Shown here piece by piece: positions 23,303-34,393 of a stretch of DNA of 64,000 nucleotides. This stretch comes from Panorpa germanica (lineage: Eukaryota > Arthropoda > Insecta > Mecoptera > Panorpidae). Where the stretch lies: positions 2,108,001 through 2,172,000 of the forward strand of contig OY783223.1 of NCBI GenBank assembly GCA_963678705.1, in the 5' to 3' direction. Numbering within the stretch: position 1 is the stretch's first letter; each line of letters begins with the position of its first letter. The translations under genes were made by a program, and so were the position numbers. The notes under the pieces were generated by a model. The model saw only the letters and a list, made by a program, of their open reading frames with translations, ran no database searches and had not been told where the DNA came from.

Positions 23303-24204
23303 TTAATATACATTAATTTTAATAATTGTAAAGTAACTTACCCTTCGAAGCATATATTGATGGGTATCGAAGATTCCGAAGTTCCCATAGCTACGAAATT
23401 CTCTGAAATAATAAGATTTTATCGAATTAAAAAAAGAACATCAATGAAATTATTTAATAATAAACTAATATACGTTATGTAGTATATGTCAAAGTTAAAG
23501 GTATGTACATATTTAAGCATTGCTGCATGTACATAGTATGTATTGTCATGTATATTCATTTTATGTATATGCAATATATAAACACAGGATATTATTTTCA
23601 CATTATGGAGCATATATAAATGTTATGGGTATAGTCATAGTAATATTTAATATTTATGTTCAAATAGTATTTTTTACTTCATATTTCACAGTGTGTGTTT
23701 TTACGGGTATATGAATACCAGTGACATCGCTGATTTCTGAGTGGATTAAACGATAGAGATGGAGGGTGGGAGGATGGATGATATTTAGAATGAGATAGAT
23801 GATGAATAAGCACAGAAAGAGACAGAGAGAAACGACAATATTTCATAAAAGGGTTCGTTTGATTAAACGACGAGCAAAGAAATCTCAGCTGAAATGTAAT
23901 TATGACTTAAAATTAAATTACAAGTTTAATTGATGTGAAATTAGCAACAGAAAATGTAATTAGCTATTCATTTTGTAATATTAAAAGCGTATTTATCTTT
24001 TCAGTTATATTATTGAATAAAGTTTTTAAATAAAACCACTGAACTCGAAGTGATAAAACATTCATTACGGAACTAAAAAACTTTTTACTTTAATTTAGTG
24101 GAGACTTTGAAATGTCCTTTCGTATCCTAATAAAGTTATTGTTCAAATAGAAGAGCTAAATGAGTAGAAAGTTTTTCAGGAGGATGCAACTCCAGATTTT
24201 TTTT
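23303..24204. other. Unassigned AT-rich sequence
   Basis: No repeat partner and no credible ORF. Positions 23750-23850 are purine-rich. Confidence 0.35.
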
Positions 24205-24375
24205 TATAAATAGAATTTTTGTTTATAGGCTAAGAATAACGTTTACTAATAAATCTCGAAGTTTGATCGTTTAGAATTCGAGATAATTAATAAAAAAGTC
24301 AACAATTTTTAGACTCACTTCTTATTTAAAGCATGTTAAACTTCCTGCCCGCCCAACTATTTTCTATTATACAAA
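24205..24375 (+). repeat. Dispersed repeat family Q, partial copy
   Basis: 'ttgtttataggctaagaata', 'gatcgtttagaatt' and 'ctgcccgcccaactattttc' match 55285-55455. Confidence 0.55.
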
Positions 24376-24721
24376 AAAAAATATCAAAAAAATAATAGAA
24401 TTTTGACAAAATTTACACAATTATTCTCTTATATCTAAACTTATTTTAATTTGTTTGAAAATATACCACTAGCTTATATACTCCAAGCGTGGTTGCTTAT
24501 AATTTGTCAGTGCCGTGAAGAAACTAAGTACGTTAGCATTCAGAGAGATGAACTGATGAAAAGAGAGAAGTAGTTATTGGAATTTAGAGGTCCTTACTTA
24601 CTAAGTGCTAGACTAAGTATGAGGTATTCTTTACCTGTCTAACCTTTTGTTAACCCGGTACCAAACGATGATTCCAATACGATGATCCGGTGAATGTTTG
24701 ATTCCAATACCTCCAACGCGC

Positions 24722-25300
24722 TTTAATAACAAAATTAGCGCAATTTCAGGCTCACCTTCCATTTGAAGCCAGTAAACCTTTCTATTACACACAAAATCTC
24801 TCGACAGAATTTTGACAAAATTTAGGAGAGTAAAGAAAAATGACAAATTAAACCATTTTCATGCTCAATGGTGATTGGGCTCCGCTAATTCAAATGCTTG
24901 CCTTAATCGTATGAGTCAAATATTGGAAGATTGACAAGGTAAGTGTCCTGCTACACGGTGGAACGAATGTTTAATCCGAATGATTTATTTATTTTATTAA
25001 TTTGTTGATATTATTGACATTGACACTGTTTAACAAAAACTTTCAAGTAAATAAAGAAACTTTCAAGTATAAAACCTTCCTTTGTTGGACGATTCGTGCA
25101 GCAGGGCATGACATGTGGATCAAGTGTGTGGTGGGGGTAGAAAAATCCCTTTTGACGCGTGTCAAAAGACCGACAACAACCCGAACTATAGTTCCAGCAT
25201 CGGCACCACGATATATCCAACCATCAAGCGTCCAACGTTGGAAGGTGTTCGTAGCATCGTTTGAAGCCGGCTTAAAAAGATTTGCATTTAACGCAGGTCA
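24722..25300 (+). repeat. Dispersed repeat family Q, longer copy
   Basis: Follows 55380-55850 through 'gctcaccttccatttgaagc', 'cacacaaaatctctc', 'atattggaagattgacaagg', 'ctgctacacggtgga' and 'ccctttgttg'. The overlapping ORFs on both strands are shadows. No transposase-like coding was found, so the class is unknown. Confidence 0.65.
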
Positions 25301-25846
25301 TAAATTGTAAGTTCCAAGAATTATGGATATTATTGGCATAGTTTTAGGGGTACCTGATGTCTATAAGGTCAGTGCAATAATGCTTAATGTTAAAATAGCA
25401 GATTGACAGACATGGATGTTTAGATAAGGCTTGTTAAGTTTGATGCAACAATGTAGATTCCCAACAATTACCAAAACGTCAACGTAAACTTTTACACAAT
25501 GCAAACTTTTTCTACACAAACTACACCTAACAAAAGTTAATTTAAAATTAATATTTGAGTTCTCTATGTTTTTTATAAAGTTTTTAGTTCTGCGGTTCAT
25601 ATCCCTTGTCCCGTCCGTTGCTATAGTCTCCCGGTCCCCGTTTCCTGGTCCTCCTGTAATTCGCTGGTTATTATGTTACATCTGCTGATGCTGATGCTGA
25701 TGGTAGCAGGGAATTAGTACAATGTTAGCATAACTATGTTTACACTATTGCATTGTTGTCCTGCGTTGTTCTGTGTATTGAGCTTCTTAAACTGTGGTGC
25801 GTAGGGTGGTTAGTGTATAACTATTAGGAAAGTAGCAGCAGATACA
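25301..25846. other. Unassigned, no feature
   Basis: Includes a C-rich piece at 25605-25660 and a (gctgat) triplet-like run at 25682-25700. No known coding. Confidence 0.35.
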
Positions 25847-26030
25847 ATGCTAGGTATAGAAAATTACGAGTATATGAGGGGAAAGGAGAGTGACCTGAAG
25901 AATGTTAGAAGAACAGCGAGATTTAGACTGCAGAATGAAGAATATGGAAGTAGATACTGTATGGACGGGGACGAAAGGAAGTGTAGGGTGTGCAAAGAAG
26001 AGGTGGAGACACTGGAAGACTTAAGGAATA
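25847..26030 (+). pseudogene. LINE K ORF2 C-terminal fragment (R1-like)
   Basis: The frame reads TARFRLQNEEYGSRYCMDG, then DERKCRVCKEEVETLEDL. This is the RFR.GNE......W...E..CR.C...ET.EH. zinc-knuckle-like tail seen in R1-type insect LINEs. It is cut at about 26030 by another LINE in the opposite orientation. Confidence 0.6.
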
Positions 26031-26565
26031 TATTTTTTTTATATATAATTTCCCGGGCTTCCTAGGTACGTAGCCTTTTATCGCCCTAATATTGAACTGC
26101 TTCTTCTTATACTTTATATTCAGACAACAAGAACGATCTATTCATGGCTACTGCTGTTATAAATTTCGGTTTCTCAATCAAAAAGCCGGTGTTAACAGGA
26201 AGCGTCTGCGAAGTCTGTAGCACCGCCCTTTGGAGTCCATTTCTTGCTATTGCTGTATTTTACATTGCCACAGAATGTGGTCAGGATCAGCCTCCTCTTC
26301 ACCACATTCACACTTAGTGTTGGTAATGATTTTGTTTCTTGCTAGATGTTTCGGAGCTCCAGTATGATTCATTCTTAGTCTTAAGGTCATTGCCATTAAT
26401 CTTCTTGGCCATTTTAGTTTGGCAAACCATGGCTTACGTTTCAGTATTGGTTTATTTTATAGAATTCTCTACCTTTATCAGAATTATCCCACTTGTGTTG
26501 CCAATTTTTCATTTCATTTTTTTCTAATTCAGCTTTCATATCTGATTTTTGGACATAGGATGGTG
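26031..26565 (-). pseudogene. Second LINE inserted into LINE K (RNase H-side fragment)
   Basis: On the minus strand: KNWQHKWDNSDKGREFY, then PWFAKLKWPRRLMAMTLRLR, MNHTGAPKHLARNKI, and CECGEEEADPDHILWQCK. This is the typical W..W....KGR..Y / R.R.NH....HL / C.CG....D..H.L..C layout of LINE ORF2 C-termini. A T run at 26030-26040 is the poly(A) tail on the minus strand, at the junction with LINE K. Several stops and frameshifts; not functional. Confidence 0.65.
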
Positions 26566-26965
26566 TAGCTGCTTTTAAAAGAGGGAAAGGAAGGGATCAG
26601 ATGCATGGCAGAAATAATTAGAAGAAGGAAGGCGGAAGCTAGTTAAATATGTTTTAATAATAGAGTGTTAGAGGTAAAAGAAGAAGTGAAAATGAAGTCA
26701 GAAGCGAGGAGGAAGATGCAAAGATAATAGAGGGTTTTTTCGGAGGTGATAAGGATGGCAAGAGGTGAAAGACGGAGGTACAGGCAAGAGGGAAGGAGAA
26801 GTAGGAAACGGTGAGAAGGAACAAGAGAATAAGATGCAGAAAGCACTTTAGGAAGTAGTAAAAGTCTAGTTTAAGTTTGAATTTATATAGGAATGAAATG
26901 AATTAGGAATTATAATAATGTAGATTGTAAAACCGAAAGGCACACAATTAATATAATAAATAATA
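26566..26965 (+). mobile_element. LINE K, 3' end resuming after the nested LINE
   Basis: Purine-rich ORF tail, then 'gtagattgtaaaaccgaaag' and 'gcacacaattaatataataa', the K terminus. The minus-strand ORF at 26643-26846 is a compositional shadow. Confidence 0.6.
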
Positions 26966-26984
26966 AACTATTAGGAAAGTAATT

Positions 26985-27190
26985 ATTATATTATATTAAT
27001 TGTTTGCCTTTCGGCTTTACAATCTACATTCTTATTACATTTCATAGAACTTCAACTTGAAATTAAACTTAAATTATTCTAGACCTTTCTATTTCCAAAA
27101 GTACTTTCGGCTTCTTTTTCTCTTGACCCTCTCCCTTCATTTTCCCTAGTCCTCCTTCATTCTCCCCGTTTCCTCACCTCTTGTCTTCTT
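26985..27190 (-). mobile_element. LINE K, second copy, tail-to-tail with the previous one
   Basis: The + strand reads 'attatattaattgtttgcct' then 'ttcggctttacaatctacat' and a pyrimidine-rich run, i.e. the K 3' end on the minus strand. Together with 26566-26965 it forms an inverted pair with about 20 bp between the tails. Confidence 0.6.
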
Positions 27191-28044
27191 TGTATTGTAT
27201 TTAGGAAAATAATTTCAGTTTCACAAATACACACAGTTACAAATTTTTTCTATTGATATTTGATAAATGTTAGTTTTAGCTTTTTTAGTAGATGCACCAT
27301 AGTATATTACAAACGAAAAATTGCACAACGATCTTGCCATGCCTACAGTGAGACAAGAAATTAAAACTTGAACAGACCAAGTTGTGAACCATTCAAATAC
27401 ATTAGTGACCAACCTAATGGAAGACAGGACTATTTTCGATAATTTGATAATTCAGATTAACAAGATTCTACGATAGTATTAATTATCAAAATAAAATTAT
27501 ACTTAAAATTTGAGAAACACTTTTATTTGTATACATACTGTTATTAACTATGAATTATTTCCCGCCTGTGTATTCACGGTATACACGGTAGCGAGATAAC
27601 TGGACTAGAGACAGCAGCCGGGGCACTGACTTCTAGATTACACCCCTACGGGATAGACATAGTGTCCAGCTTTATGGTAGTGATAACGCCCACGCCCTGG
27701 GGCTCGCATCTACTCCAGTGTCCCTTGAGATACTATAGTGGGTACAGCCAAAAGCTAGCATCCCTAGAGCAGGAAGACACAATGCCATACGAATCTCATT
27801 CTTATACTTAAAAGTTTTTAAAGAACTTTTCGAAAAATAGCTTTAAGCGAGGTTTTGATCGTATAGTTCTCGTTTCAGTCTACTAGAATCGCGTCAGTCT
27901 ATCTTACTTGTTGCACATGACGTAAATGAACAGACTGGCGATTTTCAGTAAAGTGTTAATGTTAAGTAAACGCGTTCTTTATTGATGTAGTCTGTTTAAA
28001 GCACCACTCTAGAACGATTTTTTTTTAGAAAATATGGCGGAGGT
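27191..28044. other. Unassigned, GC-richer block inside
   Basis: 27590-27790 is GC-rich ('agcagccggggcactgactt', 'cacgccctggggctcgcatc') with no ORF of length. It could be a decayed repeat 5' UTR or a conserved element. Confidence 0.3.
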
Positions 28045-28285
28045 AGAAAGAAGGAAGGGCAGAGCGGAAACAGGAGGGAGAGTAACAGGATGAAAGAAGC
28101 AGTAGGGGTTTAAGTGTATTTATTTTCTTTTTATTTAGTTTAGGAAGAAGAGAGATTGAGTAAATAGAATAAGGAACACAAATGAAATGTAATTAATCAT
28201 AATGATATGTAATTTAATGATTTAGGGCAGAAGAATGTAGTGCACAATGGCAAAAAAACATTACCATAAAATAATAATACGAGTA
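28045..28285 (+). mobile_element. LINE F 3' end
   Basis: Purine-rich coding remnant, then 'aataaggaacacaaatgaaa', then 'gcagaagaatgtagtgcaca', then 'atggcaaaaaaacattacca' and an (aataat) tail. Same order as 12857-13010 plus the tail of 1009-1060. Confidence 0.5.
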
Positions 28286-29046
28286 AACCAAATATATGAG
28301 CCTTAAAATGTAAAGTACATGAAACTAGCATCAATTTTTATAAACAAATATATAACACTTGAAAGTAACAGCGAATATTGTTAATGTACTACATGTGTTA
28401 TAAAATAAATTAGATATTATACAAATAATATGTTTTATTGGCAGATACTGAAGGGGCGTTTTGTTAGAATCTAATTTATCATCAACAACGTTCTCCTTGA
28501 GAGACATGCGTATATGACCATGTTCTTATCTAATAATTTGTTATAGGAAAGGTCTCAACTTAACAAAAGAATATTTAGTGAACTCGAATTCGTACACAGT
28601 TCGCAATGAATTCAATGCACGAACTAGAGCTACCAGTGAATTCGTAACGGACTCTGGTTCGTGTTTGTACGTTTAATAGCAGAACACATTGGGACAGCCA
28701 AAGCCAAGCATTACTCGTATTGTAACTTTCTACATCCATTATCAATGCATTATTAGGCTTAGTAGACATCTCACAGCGCGTTGTATCGGATTACATTACA
28801 TTAGTGTTGTTTGTACATTTATGACGTCATAACTATTAAATACAATATAAATTATATGATTATTTTGAAACATATGACAGTAATATGATAAATGCTATAA
28901 ATATAAATTAATTTCTAAAGTTACAACGTACTGAGAATCTATACAGAATCTACAGAGATTCTCAAACTTCTATTTAATGGAAGTTTAGGTTCTTCTTGCA
29001 TAACTTGCATCTTCCATTGTTTGATAAAAATTATTTGTTAACTTAA
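28286..29046. other. Unassigned intronic sequence
   Basis: ORF 28575-28769 (-) has no recognised domain; repeated 'gaattc' words in 28585-28640 give weak internal similarity only. Confidence 0.35.
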
Positions 29047-29505
29047 GGCTACTGTCGACGACAGCTTGCATGCAAGCTGCAAATGAAGCCAGACGTATTC
29101 TGCATCTCAGTTCTGTTCACGTTACGTCATACAAGCAAATATGGTCATTTCTCTGAACTTTAGCATTGAGAAAGCACGTGAAATGTCAAGTGATGAAGAA
29201 GATGTGATTATAGCATACGCTTTTATTAGAAGACGACGAATCAGACGTAGAATGTATTGGCTTCATCCATACATCGAAAAGAACATTAACCGCAGATTGT
29301 TTGTTGCTGCAAGAGAGTTATCAGAGGATGATTCAGTATTTCAATCAGTATACCGAATGACTGTTGTTCAATAATATGAACAAAATTGACTGCCGAGTTT
29401 GTTGTTTTTAAAAGAATATTACGTCTATGCGTCGTGCAGTACGCTAGAGCTATGAGCTTACCACTAAGAAAGCGTACAACAAGCGGTAAATGAGTTTTGA
29501 TCATA
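29047..29505 (+). mobile_element. PIF/Harbinger-derived non-autonomous element H1 (right end lost)
   Basis: The left TIR GGCTACTGTCGACGACAGC follows TTAA, compatible with the 3-bp TWA targets of PIF/Harbinger. The body keeps the N-terminal transposase ORF and the sequence downstream of it, up to 'caacaagcggta'. The right TIR is missing; a MULE-like MITE begins about 30 bp further on. Confidence 0.6.
29183..29374 (+). pseudogene. Truncated PIF/Harbinger transposase N-terminus, 63 codons (H1)
   Basis: The peptide starts MSSDEEDVIIAYAFIRRRRI, contains YWLHPYIEKNINRRLF and 'ELSEDDSVFQSVYRM', and stops after TVVQ. The acidic start, Arg-rich block, YW.HP and EL.ED...F...YRM layout is that of HARBI1-like nucleases just before the DDE domain. 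The DDE nuclease and the Myb-like partner are absent. The same ORF ends at the same stop in four copies. Confidence 0.75.
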
Positions 29506-29532
29506 TTCAGAGATTAAAGACAGTGTTTATCA

Positions 29533-30020
29533 CGTCGGTGAAGTACGCAGCCGATTCGATAGCAGTCGATTCGGAGTAGTGGGGTAAATGCAATTTAGTG
29601 ATTTAAGCTTCTTATGAGTTGCCGCACAGATATGAAACAGAGCTGTATGGTTTCACTAAAATGTAATATTTGAAGAAAATAAGAATAAGTTATGGCTGAA
29701 ATTTTGTAATTACCTAAATGACATATTAGTTAACCTATTTATAAAAAAATTATTCATTAAATAATGAGGTTTTAGATGTTCGTTTGCGTTTTATTTTCCT
29801 CTATTAAAACAGCAATATAAGACAATAATTGGTGAATTTATATATTATATAATAATATTTAAGTTACTTAATTCTTCTACAGTCTATTATCACTTAAATA
29901 TTTGCTTAAATATTCCGATTAGCCATGTAATTTAAAGTTCGATTTAACACCGAATTAATTTTGATTTACACCACTAGTCCGAATCGACTGCTATCGAATC
30001 GGCTGCGTACTTCACCGACG
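29533..30020. mobile_element. MULE-like MITE with 57-bp TIRs and 9-bp TSD
   Basis: The left 58 bp (from CGTCGGTGAAGTACGCAGCC) match the reverse complement of the right end with only two mismatches. The direct repeat TGTTTATCA flanks it at 29524-29532 and 30022-30030. Long TIRs and a 9-bp duplication fit Mutator-like or Merlin-like elements (family knowledge). The 488-bp element is non-coding. The intact TSD and near-identical TIRs suggest a fairly young insertion. Confidence 0.85.
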
Positions 30021-30030
30021 TTGTTTATCA

Positions 30031-30474
30031 ATGTTTGAGAAGTACTGTGTTAAAAGAATAGGAAATGAGAAGAGATTTTTTATTAGTGTAATAATAATAT
30101 TTTAATGGTTCTTAAAGATAATGTATAATAAAGCTATTAATAACAATGGTTAGTGGTTGTAGCTATACCCGTCTAAGAACTGTCCAGTGTTGTACAGCTT
30201 AAGAAATCACATAAAAGATCAAAATAATTGTGTCGTAAAAATAAAAAAATACATTCATAAGTAAAACCTATTTTATTGAGGCTACTGACTAGGAGAGACT
30301 TTAACACTTCGTTGTTTAAGACTAGATCTCACTAGATGTCGTTATTATAGTGTGATTAATATACACCTACATAAGGAGGTTTTAAAATGGCGTTGTCTTG
30401 TTTATTGAATACTAAAATTTACTAAAATTAATAACAAAACAAGAAACGTTAGACTATATTAGAGATACACGCGT
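30031..30474. other. Unassigned AT-rich sequence
   Basis: No repeat partner or ORF. Confidence 0.35.
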
Positions 30475-30640
30475 GTGCAAAATTAAGAGTGAATAGAAGA
30501 TAGAGTAGCTAATGAGGGGATGCAATTTAGGAAAGAGGTAGATAGCGGACGTAGAGAGAAAGAGGAAAGAAGTAGAGGAAATGAAATAGTAGAAGGAAGA
30601 AGGGAGATTGTTGAGGAGTGGAGAGGTGTAAGGTCTCAAC
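30475..30640 (+). mobile_element. LINE F-like purine-rich remnant
   Basis: A/G-rich run ('gagagaaagaggaaagaagt') that stops at repeat G. The minus-strand Ser/Leu/Phe-rich ORF at 30454-30639 is its shadow. Same arrangement (F remnant then inverted G) as at 12857-13990. Confidence 0.35.
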
Positions 30641-31260
30641 TTTTTTTTTTATTTATTTAAATTATTGTACAACATATTAAGTTTATTGTGTGAAAATTTG
30701 AAGTTGATTTTAAGTCTTCACCTCTCTGGTCTGGTTTCGTGTTACTTTGAAACTTTTAAACGCGGTTTCTCACACTTAGCTTTTTCAGAGTCGGTGCCCT
30801 CTCTAGCTCAAAATTTACTTCACCGATCCTTTTGAAATTTTTGCACACACTTTCTTTACATAATTGTCGAGGTAATGCTGTCGAGATTTTTTAATTTTTT
30901 AATTTTAAGGTATTTTAAAATCAGTATTTTGACTTCTAAGTGTTGTAAAAAGTTGAAAAATCAATAAAAAAAGAAAAACTCAACAGGGTTACCTGCAGAA
31001 ACTTATCAACTAATGAAATCATTTTGGTTTTTTGATTTCAGAAAATCTAGTGATGAGTTATGAGTGGCACCGCAATGTTACTTTTTTTGTGACGTCATCG
31101 GAGATTCGCTGTCAATGCCTCATTTCTTGATATTTATTTATGAAAATTTCACAAAGTATTCTTTAAATGTTATTTTATCATGTAGTAATCATAGAAATAA
31201 TTATATATTAACCGTGTCGTTAAAAAACATTATCGAAAATATGCTTTTTTATCGTTTTGA
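30641..31260 (-). repeat. Repeat family G, inverted copy
   Basis: Runs from 'caacatattaagtttattgt' through 'ctctagctcaaaat', 'acctgcagaaacttatcaac', 'tgacgtcatcggagattcgc' to 'atgtagtaatcatagaaa' and on to 'aaaatatgcttttttatcg'. This is the 5' extension also seen at 44180-44260. Confidence 0.65.
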
Positions 31261-32132
31261 CATTACACTATAAAGCCAATGTTGAAACCACCTATTCTTC
31301 TTTACAATGAATATGCATCCAAAGAGCCCATAATATGTGCTACGCCCAAAGCCCCAGACTGCCTAATCCGCCACTGGTGAAACACATATCCTGTCAACAC
31401 ATGATCAATATTTCGCAACATTGAAATTTCAAATATTTGTTTGAAATGAAATGGTTGCTAGTACCGTACCGTGTGTGCTTAACGGGGTGGAATTATTTAC
31501 TTAAAATACAAAATCAAATTGATTCCCTTATGTCATCCTGTTTACTTATATTTATACGTACTTCCGAAATAGGCTCAGTATATAGACACGGAAGAGCATA
31601 TATACACATAATATACATATACAAACGCTAAAAGTCAACAAAATGTACTCTTCAAAAATTGACTGTACACGGTGTTCCAAAATGTCTGCCACTTGCGATA
31701 CAATGAGCTTGTGAACCATATTTACAATTTATTTGATTGAAATTAAAGCATATACATATAAAACAGACGTTGCTTTGCAATGGGGTAACCGCTGGTTTAT
31801 TTATATTGAAAGTGTTGTCATAATTTTGCAAGTACATTTTATATTTTGTGCGCTTCTATCTATGCGTTTAGTTCCACACCTATTGCATTCATGACAGATC
31901 TGTTCCTTTCTTCTTGGATGGAACTCCGACTGACATTAGTCACGGGGTGATAGATGAACCATTAGTACCTAAGCTACCAAATCAAATATTAGTTTCGCCA
32001 ACTTATTAGAAATTAAGGACTTCCACGCAAGTGATAGTAGAATTTGTTATGTAATGTCGTATCTGTAAAGTGCTAACAATATTCATCGCTATAATAACGA
32101 AGTTGCATGCAAATCACCAGCTTATATTATAC
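31261..32132. other. Unassigned intronic sequence
   Basis: 'acacggtgttccaaaatgtc' at 31667 resembles a common insect repeat start, but no element end can be drawn. Small ORFs here have no known domain. Confidence 0.3.
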
Positions 32133-32652
32133 GTAGCGTCCACGTAGAGTCACTTCATACGCATACGCAGTCTTTCTTCTAGCTTGCATTTAAAAAAGAA
32201 GGCTCTGTCCACGGAGCCTGGGCTGCAACATGTCATAGCTCTAGCGTACTGCACGACGCATAGACGTAATATTCTTTTAAATACAACAAACTCGTCAGTC
32301 AATTTAGTCCATATTATTGAACAACAGTCATTCGGTATACTGATTGAAATACTGAATCATCCTCTGATAACTCTCTTGCAGCAACAAACAATCTGCGGTT
32401 AATGTTCTTTTCGATGTATGGATGAAGCCAATACATTCTACGTCTGATTCGTCGTCTTCTAATAAAAGCGTATGCTATAATCACATCTTCTTCATCTCTT
32501 GACATTTCACGTGCTTTCTCAATGCTAAACTTCAGAGAAATGACCCTATTTGCTTGTATGACGTTACGTGGACAGAACTGAGATGCAGAATACGTCTGGG
32601 TTCATTTGTAGCTTGCATTGATCCCACAAATGAAGCTGTCTTGGACAGTAGC
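32133..32652 (-). mobile_element. PIF/Harbinger-derived element H2, both ends present
   Basis: Ends are GTAGCGTCCACG on the left and GGACAGTAGC on the right (reverse complement GCTACTGTCC), an imperfect TIR pair. The outer 30 bp at the left also align with the right end of H4 ('tatgaagtgac'). About 520 bp, with the 63-codon ORF inside. TSD not clear. Confidence 0.6.
32314..32505 (-). pseudogene. Truncated PIF/Harbinger transposase N-terminus (H2)
   Basis: Same 63-residue peptide as at 29183-29374 with Ser2 changed to Arg in the opening MSRDEED. Otherwise the reading frame and stop are conserved. Confidence 0.75.
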
Positions 32653-32767
32653 GATTTTCTAAAGTATAAACATCTGATGAAGACAGTATGACAATGTTTA
32701 ACTCCTTTATCCATCTCTTTCTTCTTACATATACCAGAATGTAAGATATCTGACCAGTTTTAGCCAT

Positions 32768-33330
32768 ATGTAAGCTTAGAGCATATATATAAATAGAGTG
32801 TGAATAGCCTATTTTTCCTATAGATTAAAAGTGTGTACAAAATGTGTGCGAGAGAGAAAAGTATATGTTCCTATTTGTTCTCTATGCGCATGCGTCGAAA
32901 GTGACAGCTGTCTAGATATAATAAATATTGATATTCTATTAAGATATAATAAATAAAATATATGTAAAGAAATTATATTTCTTTAGTTGGTACAAAGCTC
33001 ATCTGTCGGTAAAACAGTGACCGTTCAGTGAAAACATATATTCATGAACGCCATAGATGTTGCTGTAGAGATAACGGCCAACACGGCCGTTTTTAGTTAT
33101 ATATAGTGTATTTATATTAATACATATCTACATTATTCTACATCAATATAATGCCATATTTAACAACTGTCACGTATTATATCTAGACAGCTCTGACTTG
33201 ACAACTGTCACTTTCGACGCATGCGCATAGAGAACAAATAAGAACATATACCTTTCTCTCTCGCACACATTTTGGACACATTTTCAGGTCCAGCATTCTC
33301 TCTCCATATATATATGATCTAAGTATGTAA
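32768..33330. mobile_element. Foldback element D
   Basis: Two arms face each other: 32830-32945 ('gtgtgcgagagagaaaagta', 'ctctatgcgcatgcgtcgaa', 'agctgtctagatataata') and its reverse complement at 33175-33290. There is weaker extension outward through an 'agcatatatata' motif on the left and 'tatatatatgatct' on the right. The 230-bp spacer holds an inverted piece of repeat C (32965-33085). A partial copy of the arm lies at 45560-45640. No coding. Confidence 0.7.
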
Positions 33331-33565
33331 GTCACTTTTAACTTCTAGTCGTCATGTACGAAAATAGAAGCTCTTCAAATGTCAAAACATTATTTTAACA
33401 GATGCAATTAAATATATTTAAATGTTTTACAAAAGGTTATATATTAGGCATGTTCACACCTAGCTTTGGGCATTGTACTCGAGTAATTTAGTGATTAAGT
33501 AATTAAACAGCGTAATAAATAACGAATAAATGATATCCATCTGCATCTGGATCTGGATTTGGTTC
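33331..33565. other. Short unassigned spacer before the hAT element
   Basis: AT-rich, no feature; 33566-33573 (GTTTAGTT) is the left TSD of the hAT element. Confidence 0.4.
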
Positions 33566-33804
33566 GTTTAGTTCAGTGGTTCTCAAACTTTTTACTTCGA
33601 GCCCCCCGCATAATCCAGCTGTAAGCCGGCCCCCCTACATGTAAGCGAACTATATATTTTATAAGGGAGTCGCATTTGACATTTTACAGTCAATTTTTCT
33701 TTAGTTAAGTTTTGCACATTCTATGCATACTCTAATGGGGCAATAGATTTAATCGTAATCAAACAACAAATTCTATACAAACAATTACAATTTATTTAGG
33801 TATT

Positions 33805-34050
33805 TTAGCTACTATAGTATATAATTGTTATTTGTAACTCAAAGCAATAACAATAAAAAGATTTCAGTGTGAAGGAAGTGCTTGTTTTTTCTCTGCGCAT
33901 AGTTTCTTGAAACGCGGTCAGTTCTGATAACGCTACTCTGAGTTCCTTGGTCGCATCCAGTCTTGAGTGATATTTACTCTTCATGGAAGATAGAGCAGAA
34001 AACCCAGTTTCACAAGAATAAGTGGTGGTGAATGAAGTGAGTTCACTCAA
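33805..34050 (-). pseudogene. hAT transposase C-terminal dimerisation fragment
   Basis: Contains TTTYSCETGFSALSSMKSKY followed by HSRLDATKELRVALS. This is the YLCE.GFSA....K.K.R.RLD....LR.AL signature of the hAT C-terminal (hATC) dimerisation region. The frame opens without an ATG at its 5' side, and stops separate it from the upstream piece. Confidence 0.8.
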
Positions 34051-34132
34051 AATTGGGTGTTCCTTTTGTAATTCAATCCAGAAGGATGTGAGAGAAACTT
34101 CATATAAACTTCATTTCAAGCCCAGTGTCACC

Positions 34133-34393
34133 TTAGAGGTCAATGATATTTTCTTTTCCTTCATGTTGAGGAAGCACCCATCGACTGATGGTTTGAATCC
34201 ATGCCAAACCATCCAAGTTCTCATTAAAATATTTTTCAAAACGAGATTTGAGGATTTCTAAGTGTTTAAGAAAGCATTTCTTTGCATTGGTTGAAATAGT
34301 TTTGAGATCCATTTCTTCAATCATAATTTTAAGATTAGGAAATAGCTCCAAATTGTCACTTTTCAGACCGCCCTCGTACAAACTTAGCTTCAT
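34133..34393 (-). pseudogene. hAT transposase central fragment
   Basis: An 86-codon frame with LSLYEGGLKSDNLELFPNL, then FLKHLEILKSRFEKYF, then a W.....W.LP part. It resembles the alpha-helical region before the hATC domain in ZBED5-like transposases. A frameshift and stops break it from the C-terminal piece. Confidence 0.65.

Noticed and set aside
25002..25310. 102-codon + strand ORF and its opposite-strand partner
   Set aside because: Lies wholly in repeat Q; the frame is not kept in the copy at 55280-55850.
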